From Diphasiastrum complanatum (Eukaryota > Streptophyta > Lycopodiopsida > Lycopodiales > Lycopodiaceae): a DNA stretch of 60,000 bases. Below the pieces are notes generated by a model. It saw only the letters and a program-made list of their open reading frames with translations. It had not been told where the DNA came from and did no database searches. The position numbers and the translations under genes are program-made. Positions within the stretch are counted from its first letter, which is position 1. Each line of letters starts with the position of its first letter. Location: NCBI GenBank assembly GCA_029204225.1, contig CM055095.1, positions 78,255,488 through 78,315,487 on the forward strand, written 5' to 3'. Positions 10,867 through 22,151 of the stretch are shown here, in pieces.

Positions 10867-12497
10867 ATGCTGAAAGAGGAATCTCTACGAGCGCCAGTTC
10901 ACGAGATGCTTGAGACTTTCAAGAATTACACCTTAGACAACGTGGTAACCATGATGCTGCAAGCCCAAAGAGAACCTGATCAAAGTCAGGCACCAGCAGA
11001 ACAAGTCTTTGAGGAACCTGTGCGAACACAGCCAATGAATCTTGCCGAGCCAGGTGAAGAAGAGAAGATAGTGTATGTGGGAGGGCAATTAACACCCACA
11101 CAGTTCAAGAGACTACGATCGTTGTTGGTGGAATATAAAGACTGTTTTGCTTGGAGTTATAGTGACCTGAAGGGCATCCCACCAACAATAGTCCAACACA
11201 CCATACCCTTGGTGGACGGAGCAATCCCGAAGGTAAGCCGTTATTACCGCTGCAACTCGAATTATACTGAGCTGATCAAGCAGGAGTTGCAGAAGTTGAT
11301 GGATGCAGATTTCATCTATGAAATCAAACACACGGAATGGGTATCACCGATAGTTATAGTACCCAAGAAGAACGGCAAAATGCGAATTTGTGTGAATCTG
11401 AATGCGCTAAATACAGTCACCAAAAAAGATCATTTTCTTTTACCATTTACAAAAAGTGTCCTCGACAGAGTAGCCGGCGCCGAGGCCTATAGTTTTCTAG
11501 ACGGCTTCAGCGGCTACAATCAGGTGAAGATAGCCCCCTAGGACCAGCACAAGACAGCATTTGCCATGGAATGGGAAACCTATGCCTATAAAGTGATGCC
11601 ATTCGGACTTTGCAATGCCCCAAGCACCTTCCAGCGAGTCATGCAGGCGGCATTCAAAGATTATCTGCAAAAAATTTTGGAAATTTTCTTGGACGATCTG
11701 TGCGTGCATGGACCAGCTCAGAACATTTATCCAACCTAGAGAAGGTGTTACAAAAATGTCGCGACTACCAGATCTCCCTGAATCTAGAAAAATGTCAATT
11801 CTGGATACCACATGGCTTGATTCTCGGCCATATAGTGTCAAGACACGGGATCGCCATAGATCTATCAAAGATCAGAATCATTATTGGTCTACCACCACCG
11901 GGGACGATCCGCGAAGTCTATATCTTCATGGGTTATGCTAACTATTATAGGATCTTCATTCTTGATGTTGCGAAGTTAGCCCGACCAATTTACAAACTCA
12001 CAATGGATCCACATTGGAATGAGGAAGTCCTAAAGGCTTTCCAGAAGCTTAAGGATGCATTGGTTTTCGCACCAATCTTACGCCCACCCAATTGGTCCAT
12101 TGAGTTTCACGTGCATACGGACGCATCGAAGTATGCAGTTGGAGCAGTCTTAACCCAGCCAGGTGAACACAAAAAGGATTTTCCAATCCGATTTGTAAGC
12201 CAACAACTCAGTGATACCGAAATGGATTATTCAACTACAGAGCGGGAAGCAATGGCAATGCTTTATGCGGTTAAGAAATTTCGACATTACCTAATGGCCA
12301 CACATTTTTCTTTTTATACGGAACATCAACCCTTGCTCTATCTCGTTAATAAAACTTGCAACACCGGGAGAATCACCAGATGGCTACTTCTGTTGTTGGA
12401 ATTTGATTTTCGGATAGTAGTTTGCAAGGGAAAACAACATTACATGGCAGATCATGTATCACGAATCAAGGGGAAGGAGATTGCGACCCAACCCGAC
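10867..12497 (+). pseudogene. Plus-strand Gypsy reverse transcriptase-RNase H, broken
   Basis: The frame from 10867 carries the linker, then the reverse transcriptase blocks WVSPIVIVPKKNGKMRICVN and AEAYSFLDGFSGYNQVKIAP. A TAG at 11539-11541 interrupts it. The catalytic box reads EIFLDDL (about 11685-11700) where YVDD or YLDD is usual. A frameshift follows near 11710, and the frame to 12497 has GHIVSRHGIAIDLSK, LARPIYKLT and the RNase H motifs TDASKYAVGAVL, TEREAMAML and YTEHQPLLYL. The last reads TDHQPL in the minus-strand relative, so a likely catalytic Asp is now Glu. Coding ends just after ADHVSRIKG, and no integrase core follows. Confidence 0.9.
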
Positions 12498-12596
12498 GGT
12501 GGGTTTCTTTCCTTGCCTAACCTGAATCCAAGATCTAGTCAATCTAGCATCAAAGAGATGGAGCTAGTTGTCACGCGGAGGGTCATAATGACGTTA
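12498..12596 (+). repeat. Fragment of the minus-strand Gypsy LTR
   Basis: From GGGTTTCTTTCCTTG onward, about 90 bp matches the start of the intact LTR at 20050 (shared ATCCAAGATCTAGTCAATCT, then TAGTTGTCA). Only the first eighth or so of the 743-bp LTR is present, so this left LTR was mostly deleted. It marks the left edge of the nested minus-strand Gypsy element. Confidence 0.8.
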
Positions 12597-12927
12597 TGAT
12601 GCTCGGCAAAGGTTCCCAAAATGGCATATCACTGAACATTCCTGACTCAAAAATTGAATTTTCTCTTGTCAAAAACCTTCGTCCACCTCAATTTAGATAA
12701 ATCAAGGGTGGATGTACAGTCTGAGAGCTCAGCGAAGGTTTCTGATACTGTATTGGCCAAATCGACCCAAACAATGGTTTTCTAAGTCATTTTTCATAAA
12801 AATACTGTGCTTCTGTTTCCCTATGCTGATGACTTCCTGACTTTTGCTCATCAGTCTTTTCTTATTTTATTTTATTTTTCAACTGTATATATAGAGAAAA
12901 TATATAAAATAAAAAAATATATAGAGA
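12597..12927 (-). other. 3' untranslated region of minus-strand Gypsy
   Basis: No coding sequence. It holds AACCTTCG / CGAAGGTT-type motifs at 12608, 12674 and 12734, the same motif that is repeated in this element's leader at 19090-19710. It ends at the integrase stop codon. Confidence 0.55.
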
Positions 12928-13875
12928 TCAAGCTTGCTGAACTGGCGGAGCAGGCTGCCGAAACTTGCATAATCGACTACCATTTACCGGAGTATCAAAT
13001 CGTTTCCCATCCAAGTGCTCAAGAATTACTGTGCCATAGTTCAAGATTTCCTTCACTTTATACGGGCCTTCCCCAGTAAACTTCAACTTACCCTTGATCA
13101 GCTTGCTTTGGTACATCAATGCAAGATCTCCTACTTCCAGATTTTTCTTATGCAATCGCCGATCGTGCCATGCCTTGCGGCGGGCTTTCTCTGCTGCTAA
13201 GGCATGAACTGTCATCAATCGGGTTTCACATAATTTGTGCAACGCATCGTGGCGAAGTTGTAAAGACTGATCATCATTTAATCGTTCCGTTGCTGCAATG
13301 CCTAAAGATGGGAATAAAAATTCAATTGGCATAACAGCATCTTGACCATAAACCAGTTGAAAAGGTGTTTGATTTGTACTATTTTTGTAAGCGGTTCTGA
13401 ATGCCCATAATGCTACATACAGTTTATGTTCCCAATCAGACCGACTCGCTTCAACTGTCTTTGTCATAATAGTGCAGAGAATCTTATTGGAAGATTCAGC
13501 TTGGCCATTCCCTCTGGGATAATAGAGAGTACTAAATCTGTGTATAACAAAAAAATCTTCCAGTAAACACTTGATTGTTTGATTAACAAAGTGTGTACCC
13601 CGATCACTGACAATTTCGATCGGACATCCAAATCTGACTATAATATTTTCATATAGAAACTTAGCTGTAGATTTCGCATCAGCTACTTTGACAGCTTTGG
13701 CTTCAACCCACTTGGTCATATAATCAGTTGCGATGATAATGTAGCGAGCTTGAGATCCTTGAGCAGTGGGATGAATAGGACCAACATAATTCAGTCCCCA
13801 TTTTTCAAACGGTGCTTGTGATAAAACCGGATGTAAGGGTTCATAATTCTGTCAAGTAGGCCGTCCTGCTCGTTG
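12928..13875 (-). pseudogene. Minus-strand Gypsy integrase (DDE core present)
   Basis: The core keeps all three catalytic acids: Asp in IIIATDYMTKWVEA (about 13708-13740), Asp in IVSDRGTHF (13589-13615) and Glu in GNGQAESSNK (13478-13505). The C-terminal domain reads KGKLKFTGEGPYKVKEIL and ends GSRLCKF...VQQA at 12928. Upstream, the HHCC zinc-binding region is damaged: after TCDV a TGA replaces the expected Cys, and a second TGA sits where an Arg codon (CGA) is likely. The enzyme would insert element cDNA into chromosomes; the stops prevent a full-length product. Confidence 0.9.
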
Positions 13876-15290
13876 TCAGACATCACATGTCTGAATAAAA
13901 TTTTCTGTGTCCTTATGAAGCGTAGGCCACCAACAACCGGATTGCAAAAGTTTGCAAACAGTAATATCTGTAGAGAAGTGTCCTCCACCCATGCCATCAT
14001 GTGAAAACATGATTAGATCTGGTACTTCATGCGGTAAAACACATCTTCGTAAAATATTATCTGATCCACGATGATACAATTGTCCTACAATTAATTGATA
14101 AGGTTGAGCCTTATGAATCAATTGTCTTTTCTGTACTTTTGTCAAAGAGTCATTCGGTTGTCTTAGCATCAGGTACTCAACAATATATGCCGCCCACTCA
14201 GGTACTGCTTCAACATAGAACAACGCAGCATCTGGCAGTTCATCATCCACTTCAGTATTAACTGGTGCGGATTCAATTCGTGAAACATGATCGGCTAGAT
14301 AATGTTGCTTTCCCTTTCTGACCACAATTCGAAAGTCAAATTCAGTCAATAATAATAACCATCTTGCAATACGTCCAGTATTACATGTCTTATTTTCCAA
14401 GTAAAGTAACGGTTGATGATCCGTATAAAATACAAAGTGCGTTTCCATGAGATAGTAACGAACTTTTCGAACAAAAAAAATCATGGCTAGCGCTTCACGT
14501 TCTGTTGTTGAATAATTCTTCTCTAGTCTGTAAGCTGTCTGCTTGCAAATCGTATAGGATAACCCTTCTTATAGTCAACTGGCTGCGTCAAAACTGATCC
14601 AATGGCGTATTTTGAGGCGTCCGTATGAACATGAAACTCTAATGTCCAATCTAGAGAACGCGGTATTGGTGCTGAAGATAATGTTTTTTTTAACTTTTCA
14701 AAGGCTTCTAATGCCTCTACTGTCCAAATAGGAGCATTAGTTAATTTGTATATAGGTCGTGCTAAATCCGCAAAGAAGATAATAAAAATTTGATAGTAGT
14801 TCGCATGACCCATAAACACATAAACTCCTCGAATTGTTGCTGGCGGTGGCAATTCCAAAATAACTTTGATCTTAGAGTAATCGGTGGCAATACCATGTCT
14901 TGATATCACATGTCCAAGCACCACTCCGTGAGAAACCCATATCTGGCATTTTTCTGGATTTAGAGAAATCTGATATTTGCGGCATCTTTCAAAGACTTTC
15001 TCCAATCGATCTAGGTGGTCTGTATCTGTACAATGAACTCCCAAGTCATCCAAGTAAATTTCAAGAAATTTCTGCAGATATTCTTTAAAGGCAAATTGCA
15101 TTACTCTTTGGAATGAACTTGGTGCATTATAGAGTCCAAACAGCATTACTTTGTAAGCATAGGTGCCCCATTCTATTGCAAAAGCAATTTTGTGACGATC
15201 GGCAGGTGCAATCTTAACCTGGTCGTAACCACTAAATCCATCCAAGAAACTATAAGCTTCCGCTCTAGCAAGACGATCCAAATGCTTTCA
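13876..15290 (-). pseudogene. Minus-strand Gypsy reverse transcriptase and RNase H
   Basis: The block 14523-15281 encodes reverse transcriptase with SFLDGFSGYDQVKIAPADRH, the catalytic YLDD in EIYLDDLGVH (about 15030-15060) and GHVISRHGIATDYSKIK. The start of RNase H reads HVHTDASKYAIGSVL. A frame break near 14520 separates it from the rest of RNase H in 13876-14484 (FYTDHQPLLYLENKTCNTGR, ADHVSRIES) and the integrase zinc region (HDGMGGGHFSTDI). It is much closer to intact than the plus-strand element. Confidence 0.9.
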
Positions 15291-15900
15291 ATAAAAGGTA
15301 CCGGAAAGTGATCCTTTTGTGTCACTTTATTCAATGCTTTGAGATTCACACATATTCACAATTTCTCATTTTTCTTAGGAACAATGACAATCGGTGAAAT
15401 CCATTCGGTATGCTCGATCTCATAAATGAAATCGGCGTCAAGCAATCTCTGAAGTTCTTTCTTTATCAGATCTGCCACATTAGGATTACAGCGCTAGAAC
15501 TTTGTAACCTTTGGTACTGCATCAGGTATTAAAGGTATGGTATTGTTCAATGATTGATGTCGGAATACCCTCCAAATCTTGATAAGTCCATGCAAAACAA
15601 TCTTGATACATAAGTAGCAAACGGAGTGCTTGATACTGTTCAGGATAAGTTGTGATCCCACTTGTACAATTTTTTCTGGTTCTCCTGGTTCTGCAAGATT
15701 CATTGGCTGCGTCCTAGCTGGGCTATCGTAAACCTCTTTAGATTCTGGCATGTGTTCTTCAGGTTCACGATGTGCTTTAGGTAACATGATAACCGCATCA
15801 TCCAGTGTATAACGTTTAAAATGCGTTGGCATATCATGTTGGACTACATTTGCTTGTTCTTTTTTGAAAGGACTTGTCTTGGATCTTCGTTTAGTCTTCT
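15291..15900 (-). pseudogene. Minus-strand Gypsy protease-RT linker and RT N-terminus, decayed
   Basis: The minus frame at 15494-15832 reads RYTLDDAVIMLPKAHREPEE and RTQPMNLAEPGEPEKIVQVG, which match the plus-strand element at 10900-11100. The reverse transcriptase N-terminal motif (ESWISPIVIVPKKN-like) can be seen at about 15340-15410, in a different frame from its neighbours. Frameshifts lie on both sides. Confidence 0.75.
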
Positions 15901-15913
15901 TAGAAGGAATTGA

Positions 15914-17995
15914 TCATGGAGGTGATGACTTCTGGGATGATAAATCTTTTTTCTCAGGTGAAGACTTCCTAGACGATAATGTCTTGCTAGAGATCTGACT
16001 TGAAAAATCATTCTTGACTTTTCCTTTGTCTTTATCCAATAGAGGTGGCACTTCCTTTAAATCAAACTTTTGAGGGGGATTTTTCCATTTCAGGATCGTA
16101 TTATAATGTTGCTTTGCTTGTTTCTTCATCATCGAACATGTCATCCTGTCTCTCTTCAATATAACTGCTTTGGGCGATTTGATTGTTGGTTCATCAGGAA
16201 CATTACGCACTCCAAATCTGGTCGGATCCATATGATGTAGAATCTGTTCATCCGTAAGTTCTGCATTGCCATCATAAGTTAAGACATGGCTCATTGGTAT
16301 GAGATCATCCTCAATTGGATCTGGTATAGGTTTCGTTGATATCCAGGCTACATTCAGCACATTTAGTGGAAACGTGATTGGCGTATCCAAAGTTTGATCT
16401 AACCAGGAAATCTCGCTCTCTGATTGAATATCTTGTTGACACATATATCCTGCTATACAATCAATTGTTGCAAGAGCTTCGTTCCAATTGACAGTATCCG
16501 TTTGAGAATCGTGGTGAATTCCCAATTTTTTCTCTGGTCGATCACAAGTGTAATTCGTTGTTGATGAATTGTCATCTGCTTTTTGAACCACTGGCTTGAC
16601 AGTCCAAGTCGTAGGATCAATTTTAATTGCACGTTCACGATTTTCAAAAGTGATTTTGCCGATACCCCAGTTATGAATTACTTGCGCAACTCGTAACCAT
16701 GGACGTCCTAAGAGAACTTCGTAGACATTGGGTGCTTCTAGTAAGTCCATCATGACGAAAGTAATGACGAACTGTACTCCTGCAATCCTGACAGGTATAT
16801 CTTCCACCATTCCTCGTGGACGAACCGTTGTTTGATCAGCTAGCTTAATAGCAAAAGTAACAGGCTTAATCTTTGTAAGGTCCCATTTTGTACATAGTTT
16901 TGTAGAAATCAAGTTAACTCCTGAACTGCCGTCTATCACGGCTGCTTCTTTAGAAAATTGTCTATGTTGTATTGGCAAAGTGATATTCTTTTGTTCACTT
17001 TCCCAAGCTGCTCCAACATGTAGTACATCGTTAGATTCTTCAAATCTAGCACAAAAGAGTGGCTCCTGATGGTCTTCTGATTCTTCTTGAGCTAACTTTT
17101 GCGCTAAGACTTCTTTTGCTTTTGGCACCAACTTTAGGAGCTCTCCCAATGAAATATTGATCTTGCTAGACAAAATATTCATGAGTAATTCTGTATGCAG
17201 TGCTTCCGGTTTCGTCATCTTGAAGGGTTCTTCGTGATGATGTAATTGATCATTCATATCCGTACGTAAATTTCTTGAAGGCTGCAATGGTGAAGACCGC
17301 ACTTCAGCTGTTACTTTAGCAGCCTCAAGTTCCTCTTCTTCTTGCAGATGCTTAACCCGTTGTCTCATATCCTGATATCTTTGTTTTTCTGTATTAAGAT
17401 TTGGATAAACTTCCGATGTTGTTGGTGTATCGTTCAATGGTATAGAATCAGCAGGTACTGAATTCACTACTGGTTCTTTTTGCTTTTGTGCTCTGGTGAC
17501 CACCATCAAGTGTGCACTTGGTTTATTATGAGCTATTAATCCTTGCTTGATTGTTATCAAATTTACAGGTGCTGTAGCTAGTGGTGGCTTCGGTCTTGCT
17601 GGACAGTCTTTATAGCAATGCCCATATCCACAGTCACGACAGAATGGTACAAATTTTTCTTTATTTGGGCATTCTGCAACTCTGTGATTTTCTCCACATG
17701 CAAAGCATCCAAGTGGTGCTCTGGCCCAATTTCTCGAGGCTTGTTGTTGAGCGGCAACATAAATGGCATATTGTTCTGAAGATCCACCTTCTTCATCATT
17801 ACCATAGCTCCATTGCTCAACACTTCCGTAAGGTTCTGGTTCCATCAAATTGGTAGGAGGAGCGGAGTGCTTTGGTGGGGCAGGCAAGGCTAGACGCTCC
17901 GGGTATCCAAGAGTAGATTGTCGTAGTCTTGCTGCTAGATTTTTTCCATATTGTGGATCTCGATATCTCATCTGGGCATATCGTTGCTGAATCAT
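15914..17995 (-). pseudogene. Minus-strand Gypsy gag C-terminus and protease (693 codons open)
   Basis: This is the longest open frame in the window. It carries two zinc knuckles, CFACGENHRVAEC (17668-17706) and CRDCGYGHCYKDC (17605-17643). A charged coiled region follows, with QRYQDMRQRVKHLQEEEELE. A retropepsin-like domain has the active site AAVIDGSSGVNLIS (about 16919-16948). Further on comes ELTDEQILHHMDP and a Lys/Ser-rich end. Upstream gag (18193-18846) is in another frame with stops between them, so the polyprotein is not continuous. Confidence 0.88.
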
Positions 17996-18192
17996 CCGAG
18001 GGTTGAAGTTGGAAAAGGTAGTCTCATGGTCAGGTGAATTACACAGATGGCAAACACTAACTTCTCATGTTTCTTGTTCGCTTCTCCGTGGAAATTTTCC
18101 AATGCTTTGATCTTCTCATCAAATTGCAACTGCAACTTTTCCATCTGTTTCTGCTAGGTCTTCCCAAGTTTCTCGAACTCATTGAGCATCAT

Positions 18193-18846
18193 TTATGCAG
18201 TAGCATTGACATTCGTTGATGCAATAGTGGTGGATGTCGTAGTAGTATGCCCTGCTTTATAAGGCAACATACTGACATTCGGCTCATCATCTAAATCTTC
18301 ACCCTCCTCCCGAATTGCATCATCCATCGCATTTTGCAAAAGTGCGTACTCATTATGGCGTTTCAATTCACGTCGGATCCATTTAGGTAGACCTGACAAA
18401 AACCACACAATCATGGCATTTTCATTAATCAGCTCATGCTCACATTCAGATCTAAGACGATTCACCCTTTTGATGTAATCTCAAACCATTTCCCGCTTTC
18501 CCATTTTAATTTTACTTAGAAGTAGAAAAGGGTCTTCTATAAACTTCCGCGGTTTGAACCATGTGATAAGGGCTTGTTTAACAACCTCCCAATCTGTACG
18601 TTCAGTTTCATCTTGGTTATAGTACCAATCTTGTGTTGCACTTGTTAAGGCCATAGGAAACAGCTTAAGTTTATCTTGAGGATAAATCTCACCGTAGACC
18701 TCACAGGATTCAGCATAGATCTGAAGAAATCGAACTGGATCTGCTAGTCCATTATATTTGGGTAGATCCAATCTAGATGCTCTTCTAACAATAATTGGAT
18801 TGACCTCCTGTGGAGCACCTCCAGGAGTAGCTACAGGGGCATCCAT
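18193..18846 (-). pseudogene. Minus-strand Gypsy gag N-terminal half
   Basis: The ATG at 18846 opens a 121-codon frame with RRASRLDLPKYNGLADPVRF and WEVVKQALITWFKPRKFIED, the retrotransposon Gag domain. A TGA at about 18481, at a likely Arg codon, stops it after KREMV. The same frame continues with DYIKRVNRLRSECEHEL and WFLSGLPKWIRRELKRHNEY. It aligns with the plus-strand Gag at 9523-10772. Confidence 0.88.
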
Positions 18847-20027
18847 TTAGATCAAATTGATAATGTGATTGGATATAGATTTTTCCAAAAACTATCTCAG
18901 ATTAGATCTGCTAGCTCTATTCCACTTTTCAAGAATCTGATTCTATATGATGAAAAACTACCCAAAATTCGATCAATCAATACTTCTCAAAAATGATAAT
19001 TCTCTCAGAGTCCAATTCAGAATATATCAGATCTTATCCAAATTTTGACAGAGACTTGATCTGAAAAATCAGAAACTAAAAATAGGACTGGCGAAGGTTA
19101 TCTAGGCGAAGGTTGGCTCGACGAAGGTTCAACATTGCTATTTTGGGATAAAAACTCTCTGAACATTTTTTTGGCAATTTCTTGGGAAATAACCTTCGTC
19201 GATTTCTCAGATGGAAGATCTGACACAGATAAAACTATGGACAACCGGACGAAGGTTTCTGACACAAGAAAATATAGTTTTTGTGATCTGGCGAGGGTAA
19301 AAATCAAGATTTTTTGTAATCTGATCAAGATAAATCTTCGCCGAACTCAAAAATAGTATTTTTATATAAATAGAATGTTCTGGCAAAGGATCAAGAGTAA
19401 TACTGGTAATTTTGCAAAAAAGTGACTTTTTTGGCAAAAATATGACAATATGACAATTGATCCTCTGGAAACCTTTCTATTTTTGGTATTATTCTTCGTC
19501 GACCTGGCAGTAGATAGATCTGAATCACATGTAAGCACAGTGAATTGGGCGAAGGTTCTTTTTCTATTTTTTTTTAGGATTTTGATAATTTTTTGTGTTT
19601 TTTGGCGGTTTTTCTGATGTTTCTGGAAATCTGTTGGGAATTAATCTTCGCCCTTCAAAATGAAGGTTCTATAAACAAAAATGAAGGTGTTTGCAACTCG
19701 GCGAAGGTTTACTGAAAGAGGGCCAAAAGTTCTGGGCTCTGATGACACTTTTTGCCTCTTTTTGACCAATTTTGACAGATTTGACCGATTTTTGTTATTT
19801 TCTCTGATATCTCAGATCCAAATGGATCTTAAGATTAGTGATCTAAATATATTTCCTTGTTTAATAATCAGATTAGATTTCACACAAGCAAATCCACTCA
19901 AAATCTAGCAAAATCAATCCCAAACTATCCCTACAATGCAGTTTTAACACTATTCATGCCACGACAAGATGCCTAATGCAAGCTAACCATCAGCCAAACA
20001 TGCTGCAAACTGAAAAATTGGCGTAGC
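18847..20027 (-). other. Leader of minus-strand Gypsy with repeated CGAAGGTT motif
   Basis: About 1.2 kb without coding sequence. CGAAGGTT or its complement AACCTTCG / ATCTTCGCC appears at about 19093, 19107, 19124, 19193, 19247, 19336, 19549, 19645 and 19703. The same motif occurs in this element's 3' untranslated region, but I did not see it in the plus-strand Gypsy element, which has its own motif. The role is unknown; RNA packaging or protein binding are possibilities. Confidence 0.6.
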
Positions 20028-20045
20028 TCCCCGGCAACGGCGCCA
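20028..20045 (-). promoter_or_regulatory. Primer-binding site complementary to tRNA-Asp
   Basis: The plus strand reads TCCCCGGCAACGGCGCCA, identical to the 3' end of plant tRNA-Asp. On the minus strand this is the primer-binding site TGGCGCCGTTGCCGGGGA, next to the LTR end after a short AT spacer. The site is typical of Athila/Tat-group Gypsy elements. Confidence 0.9.
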
Positions 20046-20049
20046 AAAT

Positions 20050-20792
20050 TGTAGTGGCTTTCTTTCCTTGTCTAACCTGAATCCAAGATCTAGTCAATCT
20101 AGCATCAAAGAGACGGAGTTAGTTGTCATGCGGAGGTTCATTCCCATGAGAGTGATAGTATAGTTCAAATTTCAACATGAATGGAGGATCTAACACTAAG
20201 CATTAACATTACATCCATTAACCCTACTTCCATTAACCCTAAGTCAACAACAATGATAGAAACTTACTCTTCTATCTCTCCCTTTCTCTCTCACAAAAAG
20301 CATAAGAAATAGCAATCCCAATAATGATCAGATCCAACAATTAGCAAATACCAAAGAAAGCATGAGAAATGGAGGAGGAGAGAGGAAAAGCAAGGACATT
20401 CATCAATCCATTTCTAAAGAGAACCAATCTGCTTTATTGAAATGAGAAAATGAACATGAGGAACAACTCGAGTAAGTCCCTTTTTATAGTAGAGAGGAGG
20501 ACCCTGGCCTCTGAATCCTATTGGTCCAGTCTTCCCTCTCTTTTTATTCAAATTTAAAAAAAGTGTGGGAACCATCAAAATTGGAGGGAAACCCAACTTT
20601 ATTCACTAACTTGACATTTAGGCCCTGCGACATTAAAAGTCCTGCAAAAAGGCCTAAAGTCCTTTTATTATCATTCTAATTAATCAAATAACTATGTGAT
20701 CATCGGGTTGGACTTACACACACAGGGTGCCAAATCCCTCTCACTAATTAACTAGGGTTAGGGTTGCCTTGGGATCCGCAAACCCTCCAACA
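20050..20792 (-). repeat. Intact LTR of minus-strand Gypsy (743 bp)
   Basis: It starts TGTAGTGG and ends CCTCCAACA on the plus strand, with TG...CA termini. A TATA-like CTATAAAAAGGG lies on the minus strand at about 20480-20496. Homologous LTR pieces occur at 12498-12596 and at 32805-33575 (opposite orientation). The bases after 20792 are the integrase end of another Gypsy element, so this border is an insertion point. Confidence 0.88.
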
Positions 20793-21066
20793 GCTTACTA
20801 GCTGTGCATGCACTGGCAGCTGAAAATGAAAGACGCAAAGCATGGCATGATTGCAGGTTACAAAAGAAGGATCTTCATTCCGAAGATCTGTCCTGATGTA
20901 TAAAACTAAGGTGATCAAAGGGAAATTAAAATTCACAGGTGAAGGTCCCTATCGGATCAAGGAAATTCTTAATAATGGAGCCGTGAATTTAGAAAAGTTA
21001 GATGGGACACCATTCGATACACCCATCAATGGTAGTCGGTTGCACAAGTATTGGCCACCACAGTGA
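20793..21066 (+). pseudogene. Integrase C-terminus of the plus-strand Gypsy
   Basis: Reading starts directly at the LTR border: AVHALAAENERRKAWHDCRL, one stop (TGA at about 20894), then KGKLKFTGEGPYRIKEILNN and FDTPINGSRLHKYWPP to a TGA at 21064-21066. It aligns closely with the C-terminus of the minus-strand integrase. It is the continuation of the plus-strand element cut off at 12497, but the catalytic core between the two pieces is absent. Confidence 0.9.
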
Positions 21067-22151
21067 GATAGATCCAGATTGGTGGGAGCACGTTACGAAA
21101 AGCTAATCTTCCAAGCCATAACCACTAGATCTAAGAATATCAAGCCAAATCAAGCTAAATCCATCAAGATTCAGACAGATCTGGCAAGATCGAGAAAATC
21201 CATCAGAATCCAAGAAGGATCCAGATCCAGATAGGATCAAGAAGGAAGTTAATCATCAGATTGACTGAGGGATCTATTACCAAGTATCCATCAGAACTTC
21301 CAGAGAACTACCAGCAGTCAGATCAAACCTAGATAAAGCTGATTACCAGTTTACAAAAGTTAAAAATCAGAAAATCTCAAGATCTCGTCAAAAAAAACAC
21401 TCTAAAAGAGCACTTTTTCATGATTTTTTGATATCCCCTGGGAGATAGCTCTTGAAACTTGGACAATCACCAGATCTGACCTAGATGCATCTATGAAAAT
21501 CTCTTCAAGAGTTCCTGATGGAGGAATCACCATTTTCTAGTGTGTGCGAGGATTTCCAGAAGCTGAATTTTCAGAACCCTCGCATCACGATTAACTTACC
21601 AACCTTCGCAAGGTGCCTAAATGGAATCAGAACAGTGAAATTAGCCTGTCTACATGGTCTGGTCTTGAAAATCCAATCACAGGGACAAGTTGTGCGAGAG
21701 ATCACTTCATGTTGAACCCTCGTAGATAGCCTGAACCCTCGTAGAACCTTTGCATAGCAGTCAAAACACCTTCTAAACTCTCGCAGACTTTCCTGAGGTC
21801 TTAGAATTTTGTGAAGAAGGTGTCTGCCAAAATTTGGATGGAACTGAGCAAGGGAAAGTGGATTTCACCTAATACGCACTCTAAATTCCGCTATATAAGG
21901 GCTGAATTCGAGCCATTTGTCACCTTTGCTAGCGAAGCTCTACCAAAATTTACACTAAAATTACCAAGTTCTCCGTTTGCGACCAAACTTCCTAGCAGCT
22001 ATCATCCGATCATACTGAACACCGATCTGTGCTCTGAACTACACTTCTTGTCATCCAACACTCGTTATTCACAGTTTTGTGTCGTTTTCATACCTTTTTC
22101 CATTTTCCACTGTTTTTCTTACTTTTTCGACCTCTAATCATCACTGCTAAC
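21067..22151 (+). other. Region between Gypsy integrase end and ORF X, with CTCGCA motifs
   Basis: Mostly non-coding. CTCGCA/GCGAG motifs like those of the 8.6-9.5 kb leader appear at about 21546, 21582, 21604, 21693, 21719, 21736 and 21781. A TATA-like GCTATATAAGGGC lies at 21892-21904. An open stretch from 21811 is not recognised. If the TATA box works, ORF X could have had its own transcript; that is inference. Confidence 0.45.

Larger units (their letters stand above)
12498..20792 (-). mobile_element. Minus-strand Gypsy retrotransposon (Athila/Tat-like), nested
   Basis: The element runs right to left: LTR (20050-20792), tRNA-Asp primer site, leader, gag, protease, reverse transcriptase, RNase H, integrase, short 3' untranslated region, LTR remnant. 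The domain order with integrase last is that of Ty3/Gypsy. The tRNA-Asp primer site suggests the Athila/Tat group by inference. It separates the plus-strand Gypsy reverse transcriptase (to 12497) from that element's integrase C-terminus (20793-21066), so it inserted there. Stops in gag and in the integrase zinc region show that it is inactive. Confidence 0.85.
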
